Source: Symbiodinium natans (Eukaryota > Sar > Dinophyceae > Suessiales > Symbiodiniaceae). Taken from it: 25,000 nucleotides of DNA. The notes below the pieces were generated by a model. The model was not told where the DNA came from. It saw nothing but the letters and a program-made list of their open reading frames with translations, and made no database searches. Numbering within the stretch: position 1 is the stretch's first letter; each line of letters begins with the position of its first letter. Shown one piece after another: positions 8,850 through 18,130 of this stretch. The stretch covers positions 490,349 through 515,348 of the forward strand of contig CAJNDS010002234.1 of assembly GCA_905221605.1 (NCBI GenBank), written 5' to 3'. The position numbers and the translations under genes were made by a program.

Positions 8850-9245
8850 CGTCGCTTATGCCCGCCCTTTGGGGGGCGTCATGCTCCTGATGCGCCCCCC
8901 GGTATCCCGCCCCGGGAGCCGCTGATGCTCCTGATGCGCGCCTGGGGGTCCCGGGCTGGACCCGCTGATGCTCATGATGCGCGCCCTCTGGGGGCCTCCG
9001 TGGCGACGCAAAAAACCACGAAAAAAAAACCGTTCACCGGCGGCACGCGGGGGTCGGCGGCACTGGCGTCCGGCCTAATTCTGCTTCGCAGAAGGCCAGA
9101 GGCCAGCAAGGCTATTCCCGGGACGACCCGGGCTAAAAGGTCCGCATTTGCTCGGTCCTTTGGGGACCTCGCGCTGCCCGATTTAATGGCTACCGCCAGT
9201 GCCGCCGACCCCAGATCTAAGAGAGTCTTGCTGATGGCACGCTGA
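8850..9245. repeat. GC-rich segment with many small perfect hairpins and a triplicated word
   Basis: Hairpins include CGCCC/GGGCG (8863-8878), GGGTCC/GGACCC (8946-8963), TTCTG/CAGAA (9079-9093) and GGTCC/GGACC (9154-9168). The word gatgctcctgatgcgc recurs three times at about 8880-8980. This style resembles hairpin-rich organelle spacer DNA, but the origin is not shown. Confidence 0.6.
8925..9245 (+). other. GC-rich open frame over hairpin DNA, doubtful
   Basis: A 106-codon frame is open from ATG to TGA. Its first part is made by the repeated word gctgatgctcctgatgcgc. The later part (SFGDLALPDLMATASAADPR) is more protein-like. Several perfect hairpins lie within it, which makes a structural or repeat origin more likely than a gene. 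Confidence 0.2.
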
Positions 9246-9369
9246 AGGCCCTAAACCCAAAACCCTACAACCTCAATGCCGAAACCCGGAACCCCGAAAC
9301 CTAAACTTACAACCCTTACACCCTGAAACCCTAAACCCTAAACGTCCAAGAAAACCCTAAACCCTGAGC

Positions 9370-12300
9370 TCATAGGAGCCATCGGTCCATGGGGGCCATG
9401 GAGGTCGAAGGGATGGGTCGGGGGCCATGGGGGTCGAGGGCCATGGAGGGTGGGTGGAGCGGGGGAAGGGCGGCCATGGGGCCAGGAGCCACAAAGTAGG
9501 GGGTTGGCCGTGGAAGCATGGAGGCCTTGGGGGCCAGGGCGCCAGGAGCCATGGGGCTATGGAGGCATGGGTCCATGGGGGCCATGGGGGTCGAGGGCCA
9601 TGGAGGGTGGAGCAAGCGGAGCGGGCGGAGCGGGCGGAGCGGGCGGGCATGCACTGGGGCCTTTTAAAGTCATTTGATTGGGTCTAGAGGCATACAGGGT
9701 GGGCCCCCTTACTATACTAACTGTAGTTAAGGGACTTATAACCTAACTTAGGGTCCTTATAACCCAATTTAGGGCCCTTATAACTCTACTTATTACTAGG
9801 GGGCCCCACCCTGTATAGGGCCATGCGGCCATAGAACCAAGAGCACAAAAAGTAGGGCGCCAGGAGCCATGGGGCCATGGAGGAGCGGGGGAAGGGCGGA
9901 GCAAGCGGAGCGGGCGGCGGGCGGGCTGGGGCGGGTCTAGAGGCGGACCATGGGGCCATGGGGCCAGGAGCCACAAAGTAGGGGGTTAGCATGGGTCCAT
10001 GGGGGCCATGAAGGGCCATGGAGGGCGGGTGGAGCGGGGGAAGGGGGCGGAGTGGGCGGGCATGCGCTGGGCCCTTTAAAGTCATTTGATTGAGTCTAGA
10101 GGACCATGGGACCATGGGACCATGGGGCCAGGAGCCACAGGGGTTGGCCGTCCAAGCATAGCAAGCGGAGCGGGCGGAGCGGATGCACTGGGCCCTTTAA
10201 AGTCATTTGATTGGGTCTAGAGGCATAGGGCCAGGGGCCATGGGGGTCGAGGGTCATGGAGGGCGGTGGAGCGGGGGAAGGGCGGAGCAAGCGGAGCGGG
10301 CGGAGCGGGCGGGCATGCACTGGTGCCCTTTAAAGTCACCTTTGATTGGGTCGAGAGGCATAGGGCCAGGGGACCATGGGGCCATGGGGCCAGGAGCCAC
10401 AAAAAGTAGTAAAAATAGGGGGTTGGGCGTCGAGGGTGGGTGGAGTGGGGGAAGGGCGGAGCCGGCGGAGCGGGCGTGCGCTGGGGCCATTTGATTGGGT
10501 CTAGAGGGGGACCATGGGGCCGTGGGGCCAGGAGCCACAACGTAGGGGCATTGGGGGGGGCCATGGAGGCAGGGGTCCATGGGGGCCATGGGGTCAAGGG
10601 CCACAGAGGGCGGGTGGAGCGGGGGAAGGGCGGAGCAAGCGGAGCGGCGGAGCGGGCGGGCCCTTTAAAGTCATTTAGAGGCATAGGGCCAGGGGTCCAT
10701 GGGGCCATGGGGCCAGGAGCCACACAAAGTATTGGCCTCGAAGCATGGAGACATTGGGGGCCCTACGCCAAGAGCCATGGGGCCAGGGTCGAGGGCCATG
10801 GAGGGCGGGTGGAGCGGGGCATGCACTTGATTGGGTCTATGGGGCCAGAACCCCCAAAGTAGGGGGTTGGCCGTCGAAGTATGAAGACATTGGAGGCCAT
10901 GGCGTCAGGAGCCATGGGGCCATGGAGGCATGGGTCCATGTACGCCATGGGGGTCGAGGGCCATGGAGGGCGGGTGGAGCGGAAAGTCATTTGATGGGGT
11001 CTAGAGGAGGGTTGGCCGTCGAAGCATGGAGACATTGGGGGCCATGGCGCCAGGAGCCATGGGGCCATGGAGGCATGGGTCCATGGGTGCCATGCGCCAT
11101 GGAGGGCGGGTGGAGCGGGGAAAGCAAGCGGAGCGGGCGGGCATCAAGCACTCGAAGCATGGAGACATTGGGGGCCATGGTGTCAGCATGGGGCCATGGA
11201 GGCATGCGCTGGGGCCCTTTTGTTATTTGGGTCTTGCGGGCATAGGGTCAGGGATCATGGGGCCATGGGGCCAGAAGCCGTGAAGTATGGAGACATTGAG
11301 CCATGGGGGGCGGAGCAAGCGGAGCGGGCCATGGGGCCAGGAGCCACAAAGTGGGGTTGGCCGTCGTAATGGAGACATTGGGGGCCATGGCGCCAGGAAT
11401 GGGCCCATGGGGGCCATGGGGGTCGAGGGCCATGGAGGGCGGGTGGAAAGCCATGGGGCCAGGAGCCACAAAGTAGGGGGTTGGCTGTCGAAGCATGGAG
11501 ACATTGGGGGCCATGGCGCAGGAGCATGGAAGGCCGGAGCAAGCGGAGCGGGCGGAGCGGGCGGGCATGCACTGGGGCCCTAAAGTCATTTGATTGGGTC
11601 ATGGGGCCATGGAGGCATAGGTCCATGCAGACCATGCATGGGCCATGGGGCAAAGTATTGGCCGTCGAAGCATGGAGCATGGGGGGCCCATGGATGGGGG
11701 ATGAGGTCGAGGGCCATGGAGGGCGGGTGGAGTGGGGGAAGGGCGGAGCAAGCGGAGCGGGCGGAGCGGGCGGGCGAGGGCCATGCAGGGCGGGTGGAGC
11801 GGGGGAAGGGCGGAGCAAGCGGAGCGGGCGGAGCGGGCGGGCATGCACTGAAGCCCTTTAAAGTCATTTGATTGGGCAGGCCATGGGGGTCGAGGCCATG
11901 GGGCCATGGAGGCATGGGTCCATGGGGGCCATGCAATTCGAGGGCCATGGAGGGCGGAGCAAGCAGAGCGGGCGGAGCGGGCGGGCTGGGGCCCTTTAAA
12001 GTCATTTGATTGGGTCTAGAGGCCCATGGGCCCAGGAGCCACAAAGTAGGGGGTTGGCCGTCGAAGCCGAAGCATGGAGACATTGGGGGCCATGGCCAGG
12101 AGCCATGGAGGCATGGGTTGGGGGCCATGGGGTCGAGGGCCATGGAGGGGGTGGAGCGGGGGAAGGGCGGAGCAAGCAGAGCGGGCAGAGGGCATGCACT
12201 GGGGCCCTTTAAAGTCATTTGATCGGGTCTAGAGCCCAGAGAAGACCATGGGGGCCATGGGGCTGGGGCCATGGGGCCAAGGATGGGCGTGCGCTGGGCC

Positions 12301-12545
12301 CTTGAGGTCGAAAAAAAAATGCTTGCTGGCCATGGGGCCAGGAGCCATGGGTCCATGGGGGCCATAGGGGCCGAAGGGATGGGGCCATGAGGGGCGGGCG
12401 GAGCGGGTGGGAAGGGCGGAGCAAGCGCAGGGCATGCGGGGCCCTTTATGGGGCCAGGAGCCATAGGTCCCTTTAAAGTCATCTGATAAAGTCATCTGAT
12501 CGGGTCTAGAGGCATAGGGCCAGGGGACCATGGGGCCATGGGGCG
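9370..12545. repeat. 3.2-kb GC-rich shuffled minisatellite
   Basis: The block is built from recurring modules: CCATGGGGGCCATGGGGGTC, GGAGCAAGCGGAGCGGGCGG, TTTAAAGTCATTTGATTGGG, and GCCAGGAGCCACAAAGTAGG followed by a GTTGGCCGTCGAAGCATGG module. The TTTAAAGTCATTTGATTGGG module recurs about 14 times at irregular spacing (about 120-410 bp), so the modules are shuffled and deleted, not a simple head-to-tail array. Stops are rare on both strands, giving false frames of up to about 300 codons rich in Pro/Trp or Gly/Arg. Confidence 0.93.
9694..9814. mobile_element. 121-bp MITE-like insertion in the minisatellite
   Basis: The left end ACAGGGTGGGCCCCCT and the right end AGGGGGCCCCACCCTGT are inverted repeats with a one-base indel. 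The interior is AT-richer, with three copies of an AGGGNCCTTATAAC-type unit. It interrupts the satellite word AGAGGCATAGGGCCA: removing 9694-9814 and one copy of AT restores the word found in other units, so AT is the apparent target duplication. No coding capacity. Confidence 0.75.
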
Positions 12546-12921
12546 GGGCGGGGGGGGGGGCAGCGGGGGGTGGTGAGATAGCCATGGATGGGGGCCAGCA
12601 TGGAGGTCTGGAAGGTAGTATAAAAAGCAGTGGGTCTTCACTGACGCCGCCCCCGGCTGGGGTCGGCGGATAAAGTGCACACCCCTTCTGGGGTAGTAAG
12701 GGCTCACAGCGCCTCCTTGTCTCCGGGGTTTTCCGCAGGAGCGACCCTTCATGCAAAATAGAGTTCCCCCCCGGTCCCCCCCCCCCCCACCGTCCGCCCC
12801 CCCCCCCCCCCCCGCATGGCCCCCACCCCATTTCTCTTCTCGTGGTGGTGCTGTTCAGGGGTTTCGGGTTCGGTTTAAGGCTGTTCAAGCCCTAAAGCCC
12901 TGAACCCCCCAAGGGTTGCAG
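12546..12921. other. G/C homopolymer zone with hairpins, no supported gene
   Basis: G runs (12549-12560) and long C runs (about 12776-12813) dominate. Strong hairpins occur at 12645-12668 (CGCCG...CGGCG type) and 12681-12694 (ACCCC TTCT GGGGT). Telomere-like words appear at 12858-12910 just before the exon-like segment at 12922. Confidence 0.6.
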
Positions 12922-12977
12922 GCATGAAGCTCCAACTCCACTGCTTCAGCCGCGAAACAGCACAGAGCCTGGAATCC
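12922..12977 (+). CDS. Exon-like segment resembling an R-type lectin subdomain
   Basis: After ggttgcag the frame MKLQLHCFSRETAQSLES resembles [16 protein letters not shown] of the main lectin gene: LQL-x-C, then Q after eight residues. A CCCTAAA-type stretch (12885-12905) lies upstream. A GC donor at 12978 keeps phase 0 with 13102. It may belong to the unknown gene, to the lectin gene, or to a separate lectin gene. Confidence 0.4.
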
Positions 12978-13101
12978 GCAGGGCTTTCACTATGGGGGGG
13001 CTCCCGGAACTCGGAGAATCAGAGCTTTTTGGGGGGATCCTTCGCATGAGAATAGGAGGGCTCCACATTGGACATAGGTGCTTCGCGGTGCGACTCTGCA
13101 G

Positions 13102-13185
13102 GTGTTGCTACAAACCCAGGAGTATTGTTCCGTTGTGGAAGAACTGATTGTCAAAGGCTCACTCGAGACTGACACGCTAAACACT
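13102..13185 (+). CDS. Exon-like segment, possible lectin subdomain continuation
   Basis: After actctgcag the frame VLLQTQEYCSVVEELIVKGS followed by LETDTLN is open. EYCSVVEE sits where CLDV/CLE occurs in R-type repeats. Third positions are less biased than in other exons. The 3' border is not determined and the frame runs to 13326. The lectin assignment is weak. Confidence 0.35.
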
Positions 13186-14117
13186 CATTCATTGTGGTCC
13201 CTGAAACCGAAAGGGGAAGCCCACGAAGCTGCAAGAAATCATCGGGCTTGGTTGTGCTACCGGCATTCGTCTCGGCCTCCGCAAAGCACATCCTTGAAAA
13301 AGCCAGGTTCAATTGTCAAGCCGTGAAGGGTTTAGGAGGCCTTAATCTCCCGAAACGCTAATACCCTCTGGCACGCCCCCACCCCCCCCCCCCGCCTAAC
13401 CCACCCCACCCGCCCCCCACACCGGTAAACTGTAAAAGCATGAGGCGCCATAAACCGTATAGTCTCTGCAGGATGGTGCAAGGATGGGCTTGCATTTGTG
13501 AGAGGTGCATGCTGAGATCTGGAGGCTCTTGTTGGGCTTAGTTCTTTTCTTCTCGGGGGTTCAGGGGGGGCCGAATCTAGGGTTTTCCTAAACCCTAAAC
13601 CCAAAACCCCTAAACCCTAAACCCCCGAACCTTGAACACGCTGCGCCGTCAGCTGTTTCGGCTCATTGAAGTGAGCCCACTTTCGGGGGCCGGGGATGGG
13701 GGGGGAGACCATGGCCACTACGCCTGCCAAGTGGTTGAGAGCTTCAGGGCGTCACCCCAAAAGTGCTTGCATTGTGGGGTTCCCATGGTTAAGCCTGCGG
13801 CGTTCACGCGCGCGCGCGCGCGCGCGAGCGCACGGATTCGCTTTGGCGGGGGTGGGGCCTTGGGGTGCTCTTGGAGCGCGATCGGAAGACTCGTCGTCCA
13901 CTTTTGGGCTTACGTAGGGCTTCGGGCTGCAGGTTTCGAAGCCCTCCGGGTCCAGACCAATTTTGGCACAATAGAACGCCACTCGATTTTTGAATTGCAA
14001 AGCCTCCATACTCAGAGCGATCCATACTGCGCAGACTCATTTTTTCCAGCGCGCCACGCACTGTTTAGGGCTTACCCCGGCATAACCTGAGCTTTCTTTC
14101 CAACCCCAAGCAGCGTA
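13186..14117. other. Mixed sequence with C runs, CCCTAAA repeats and a GC microsatellite
   Basis: A long frame (13632-14090) is open; its start (TLRRQLFRLIE) recalls the LRQxF lectin motif, but no AG acceptor lies in the right place. A CG dinucleotide run is at 13807-13828. CCCTAAA repeats sit at 13589-13628. I could not place an exon with confidence. Confidence 0.4.
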
Positions 14118-14190
14118 CCTCTTTGGGAAACTGGGTCTGCGAGTTCATTGGCTTCAGGATCTTCGGTGTTACGGCCCAGATGGTGTGCTG
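14118..14190 (+). CDS. Exon-like segment, unassigned
   Basis: After aagcag the frame YLFGKLGLRVHWLQDLRCYG followed by PDGVLV is coding-like, but two other frames are also open here. G-rich telomere-like sequence follows at 14195-14225. No family is recognised. Confidence 0.28.
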
Positions 14191-14476
14191 GTTAGTGTTT
14201 CGGGCTTGGGGGTGGGGAGGGGTTTCCAGTCCGAGGCCCTCACAGGTTTCCTAAACCCTAAACCGTAAACCCTAAACCCGTTCGGCTTTGGATCCTATAA
14301 GCCCTAACCCCAAATCCTACAAACCCGAAAACCTTAAGACCCTATCCTTGCAAGCGCTGACATGTAAACCCTACTTGTAGCTTCCCGTGTAGAAGAATTA
14401 CCCAAAAGAAGGTTACCGCCAGTTGTATACAAGTTATCACTCCATAATCTGTAGTTCTTCTACCCGTGAACCTCGG

Positions 14477-14766
14477 CCCTAAACCCGAACCCTAAACCCT
14501 AAACCTCTAAACCTCTAAACCTCTAAACCTCTAAACCTCTAAACCTCTAAACCTCTAAACCTCTAAGCCCCTAAACCCCTAAACCCCTAAACCCCTAAAC
14601 CCCTAAACCTCTAAACCTCTAAACCCCTAAACCCTAAACCTCTAAACCGCTAAACCCCTAAACCCCTAAACCCCTAAACCCCTAAACCCCTAAACCCCTA
14701 AACCCTAAACCCTAAACCCGAAACCCTAAACCCGAAACCCCTAACCCCTAAACCCCTGAACCCCTC
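14477..14766 (+). repeat. Long CCCTAAA / CCTCTAAA / CCCCTAAA tract
   Basis: About forty 7-8 bp units with runs of one variant (CTCTAAAC, then CCCTAAAC with an extra C), showing local amplification of variants. It ends two bases before the AG acceptor of the exon at 14769. Confidence 0.93.
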
Positions 14767-14768
14767 AG

Positions 14769-14874
14769 GCCCGTGCGTCCAGCGTGGACTCCGCGGATGT
14801 GCCGCATCTTCCGTTGGATGTGGCACGGGAAGCGGTAAATTCCGCTGAATCCCTGGAGGCATCCAGGGAAGCGG
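14769..14874 (+). CDS. Exon: polar N-terminal tail of the lectin gene
   Basis: This follows a 290-bp CCTCTAAA-type tract ending in an AG acceptor (cccctcag). The frame starts [20 protein letters not shown] and continues in Ala/Glu/Ser-rich helix-like sequence with almost all third positions G or C. A GA donor after position 14874 leaves phase 1, which matches the acceptor at 16357 and gives a Gly codon at the junction. A G-rich telomere-like tract follows directly. The coding character is convincing. Its membership of the lectin gene is inferred from phase and order only. Confidence 0.6.
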
Positions 14875-17800
14875 GAGAGAGGGTTGAGGGGTTTCGGGGT
14901 TTAGGTTTTAGGGTTTGGGGTTTAGGGTTTGGGGTTTAGGGGTTGAGGGTTTAGGGGGCCTTAGGGGGTTAAGGGGGTTTTGGGAGCTTCGGGGTTTGCG
15001 GAGCTTAGGGAGAGCATGCCAGGATCTCTTCACAATGGGCCCATGAGAGAAGTTCATGAACAGTCCGCAAAGAAACCCCCTACGTCCTACACCCCACGCC
15101 CGGATTAGAACAAGCCCTCGTGTGTGATCGGAGCTTGGGGAGTGGCAAAGCCTCCTACACCTGATCCCGAACCCGAAATACGATTTTTGTAGCCGTAAGT
15201 CCTTAGGCCCCATTGTCTCAGGGCAAAGGGTTTAAGTTTAGGGAGAGCTTTAACACCCTAGTCAGCGAATGGCGGCAAGTCCAGCTGGGCTGACCTCCTA
15301 AACCGAAGGTCAAGGTTCAGGTTGCACGCAAAAAAAATGCTTAAGTCGAAGCCCAGTCTAGTGCCGCTAAGCCCCTCAGCAATCCCCACCCGCCCTGGGC
15401 CAGCAATTGCAGAGTACTCTATCATCCCAAACCCCAAACATCCTACGTGTGTATCGTACTCATTTACTTTCAAAGATCCATATCCAAAAGGAATACAGAT
15501 GTATATGTATATAGACGGAGTCAACTCGACCAGGCCGCGTCCCCCTTCCAACGTGGTGGTTGGAGTGGCCAGGATGCCGAAAGAGAGAAAGTAGGAGCCT
15601 ACCTTGAAAGCCTGTAGACTAGAATTATGGGCTATTCTTTCCTAGTTTGGGGGTATAGTAGCCTTTTGTTGTTTTGGGTAACTAGGCATTTAAGGTAATT
15701 CTTTTACCAATACTATCTCCCCATACAATCGATGTACAGTCTCAGTTTATACTCGGCCCTGGGTAGTCATAGCAAGGGTTTTAAGCAGGATAGTTATGGT
15801 TGTAGGTGAGAGAGAATACCTTTTTTTGGGGCGGGGGGGCATATTTACAACCCCGCATTTAGTTGCATCATGACCTTGAAGTGGGAATATAACTGACCTT
15901 TAGGGCTGCTCCGGATTCAGTAGTTCTATCCATGTTTCTGGCTTGGGGGGGGGGGGGGGGGGGTTCAGATTTGAGTTGTCGCTGTCAGGCTTTAGGGTTT
16001 GGAGATCCGTCTGATGTGGTACTTTCTTTTGTCGTAAGACCCGGCTCTCAATCTTGAGATCCGGAGCCCTAGTCTGCAAAAATCTCCTGAACCCTGTGAG
16101 CCCTAAACCCTATAAGCCCTAACAAGCCCTAAGGCCCTAAGATCCTAAACCCTGTAAGCCCTAAGATCCTAAACCCTACAAGCTCTAAGATCCTAATCAG
16201 CTCCAAGATCCTAAGCCCCATAAAGGTCCAAGATCCTAAACCCTGATAAGCTCCAAGATCCTAAGCCCTATAAAAGCTCTAAGATCCTAAACCCTACTAA
16301 GCTGGAAGATCCTAAGCCTCCAAGATCCTAAACCCTAAACAGCTGGAAGATCCAAGGCCTCTGGGATCGAAATGCCAAGAGCGGCGTCTTCATCGCCGGA
16401 CTCGCTTGCGGGGTCGTTCTGGTGGCCTCGGCGCTCTGGATGGGCGGCTCCCTCTTGCTGAGCTCGAGCCTTGCCCCTTTCAGCAGCTTACACCTTGGAG
16501 TTCTGGGTACTTAGAAAAATTCTCACTGCACTCAAAAGGCCCCCCTAAAGTCCTCGAAGTGGGTAGGGTTCTTTGGCTTTGCGCTGAGTTGAGTGTTGAT
16601 GCTTTTTGTGAGCGTTTCGAGTCAGGGGGTTTAAGTTTTGAGGCATCTCAGATATTCGGCATTTTCGGGTCGAGGGAGGAGGGAATGAGAGCTTCTGCTG
16701 AAAGACGCGGGGCCTGTGTATGTAGGGTCTATGGGATCGATGTGCAGAAGTACCCGAGGGACCGGTTGTCCATGAGAAAGCGCCAGTCCAGCGAAGTTGG
16801 ACGGTGCGACAGTGCGACCCAAGATCACTGAGATGTACCTTCCGCACTGCACACAAGCCAGCATCTAACCTACGACTCCTTTCCGAAGAGAGGGTGCGGT
16901 CCGTGTGTGGTTTCGGCAGGAGTTCTGTCCAGCTGCCTGTCACCAGGGCAGCTGTAAAGCGTCTTCAGTTCCTTGTTTCTGCTGCCTTTTTTTTGCCTGC
17001 GTCTTGTGAGCATGTGCATCCTCAATGTTCTCCGGACTCGGATAGCACACGAGCTTCACTGCGCTACACGTCTATCCGTGCATGAGTGGGCCATTTTCAG
17101 GGCTTTGGGGTTCCGATGTTTCTAGGCTCGAAGTCCGGCATTTGTTCTAGTTGCGCTTTAGGGGCCAGGGCTTAAACGGGTTCAATGCGTTGTGAACTTT
17201 GGAGCTCACCAGACCGTTCCACAGTTCGACCAAAGCAGCAGGGCCAAAACCTTGCAAAGCCCTGAGCCTTAAACCTCTAGCAAGCCCGAACTGTCGTTGA
17301 AAGCTCTGCATTTTCTGTGCGAAGTTTTCATGAGGAAGGGGGTACTTTTTCGAGGGAGAGTACTATAACAGGTCACGTGTAAGTGGTTCGTCAGTTGCAG
17401 CAAATCATCTCAGCTCAGGATGTGGGGGGTGTCCAACTTATCGGATGAAGATCTGCTCCACTGTGGTCGGCAGATCAAGTGGAAGGTGCCATCCGGGCAC
17501 GCGTGCTCGGGGTCCAGGGTTCTTGCGACGGTGACCTGGGCAGCGTGGTGTATTTTGCCCTGCAAACGCAAACCTCGCGTCAAAAACCCCCTAATTAATC
17601 CATTTTCCTAACCAAAACCCTGCATCCTAAAACCTACTCCCTTCTAAACTCGGCGCCAGTCGCATCCGGAGTTCTGCCTGGCGGCGAAGGGTCCTGACGT
17701 CTACAACGGCACGGAGGCTCCTGCCATTCTGATTGGGAGCTCTGGGTTTAGTGGCTTAGGGTTTTCCCAGAGCAACCTAATACTAGCCTGATACCTTAAA

Positions 17801-17965
17801 AAAGGGTTTGGGGTTTTGGGATTGGGATTTAGGATGTATCCAGTAACGATTTGGCGCATTGCCCCTTTTGAAGGGTAGACAGGTAAATCTACAGGCAGGA
17901 TACTGTGAGATTTTGTGCGGAGTGCCGCTGGAAAAATCCAGCGGCCTGCTGTACGGTCCCGCAAT

Positions 17966-18037
<72 letters not shown>

Positions 18038-18098
18038 GGTGTGTGTGTGTGTGTGGGTGTGGGTGTGGGTGTGGGTGTGGGTGTGGGTGTGGGTGTGG

Positions 18099-18130
<32 letters not shown>

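Noticed and set aside
11586-12482. 298-codon minus-strand open frame rich in Pro, Ala and His, and many similar frames over 9350-12700
   Set aside because: They are translations of the shuffled minisatellite, open on both strands because the units lack stop codons; no non-repeat sequence or domain is present.
16918-17005. EGF-like Cys-rich exon ([20 protein letters not shown])
   Set aside because: The cysteine spacing only loosely fits EGF, the frame ends in a hydrophobic run and stop, and the neighbouring exons join without it.
17717-17740. Extension of the exon at 17660 through [10 protein letters not shown]
   Set aside because: It would duplicate the V-x-L strand already supplied by PVIRTPC in the exon at 18605; it remains possible if the donor lies later.
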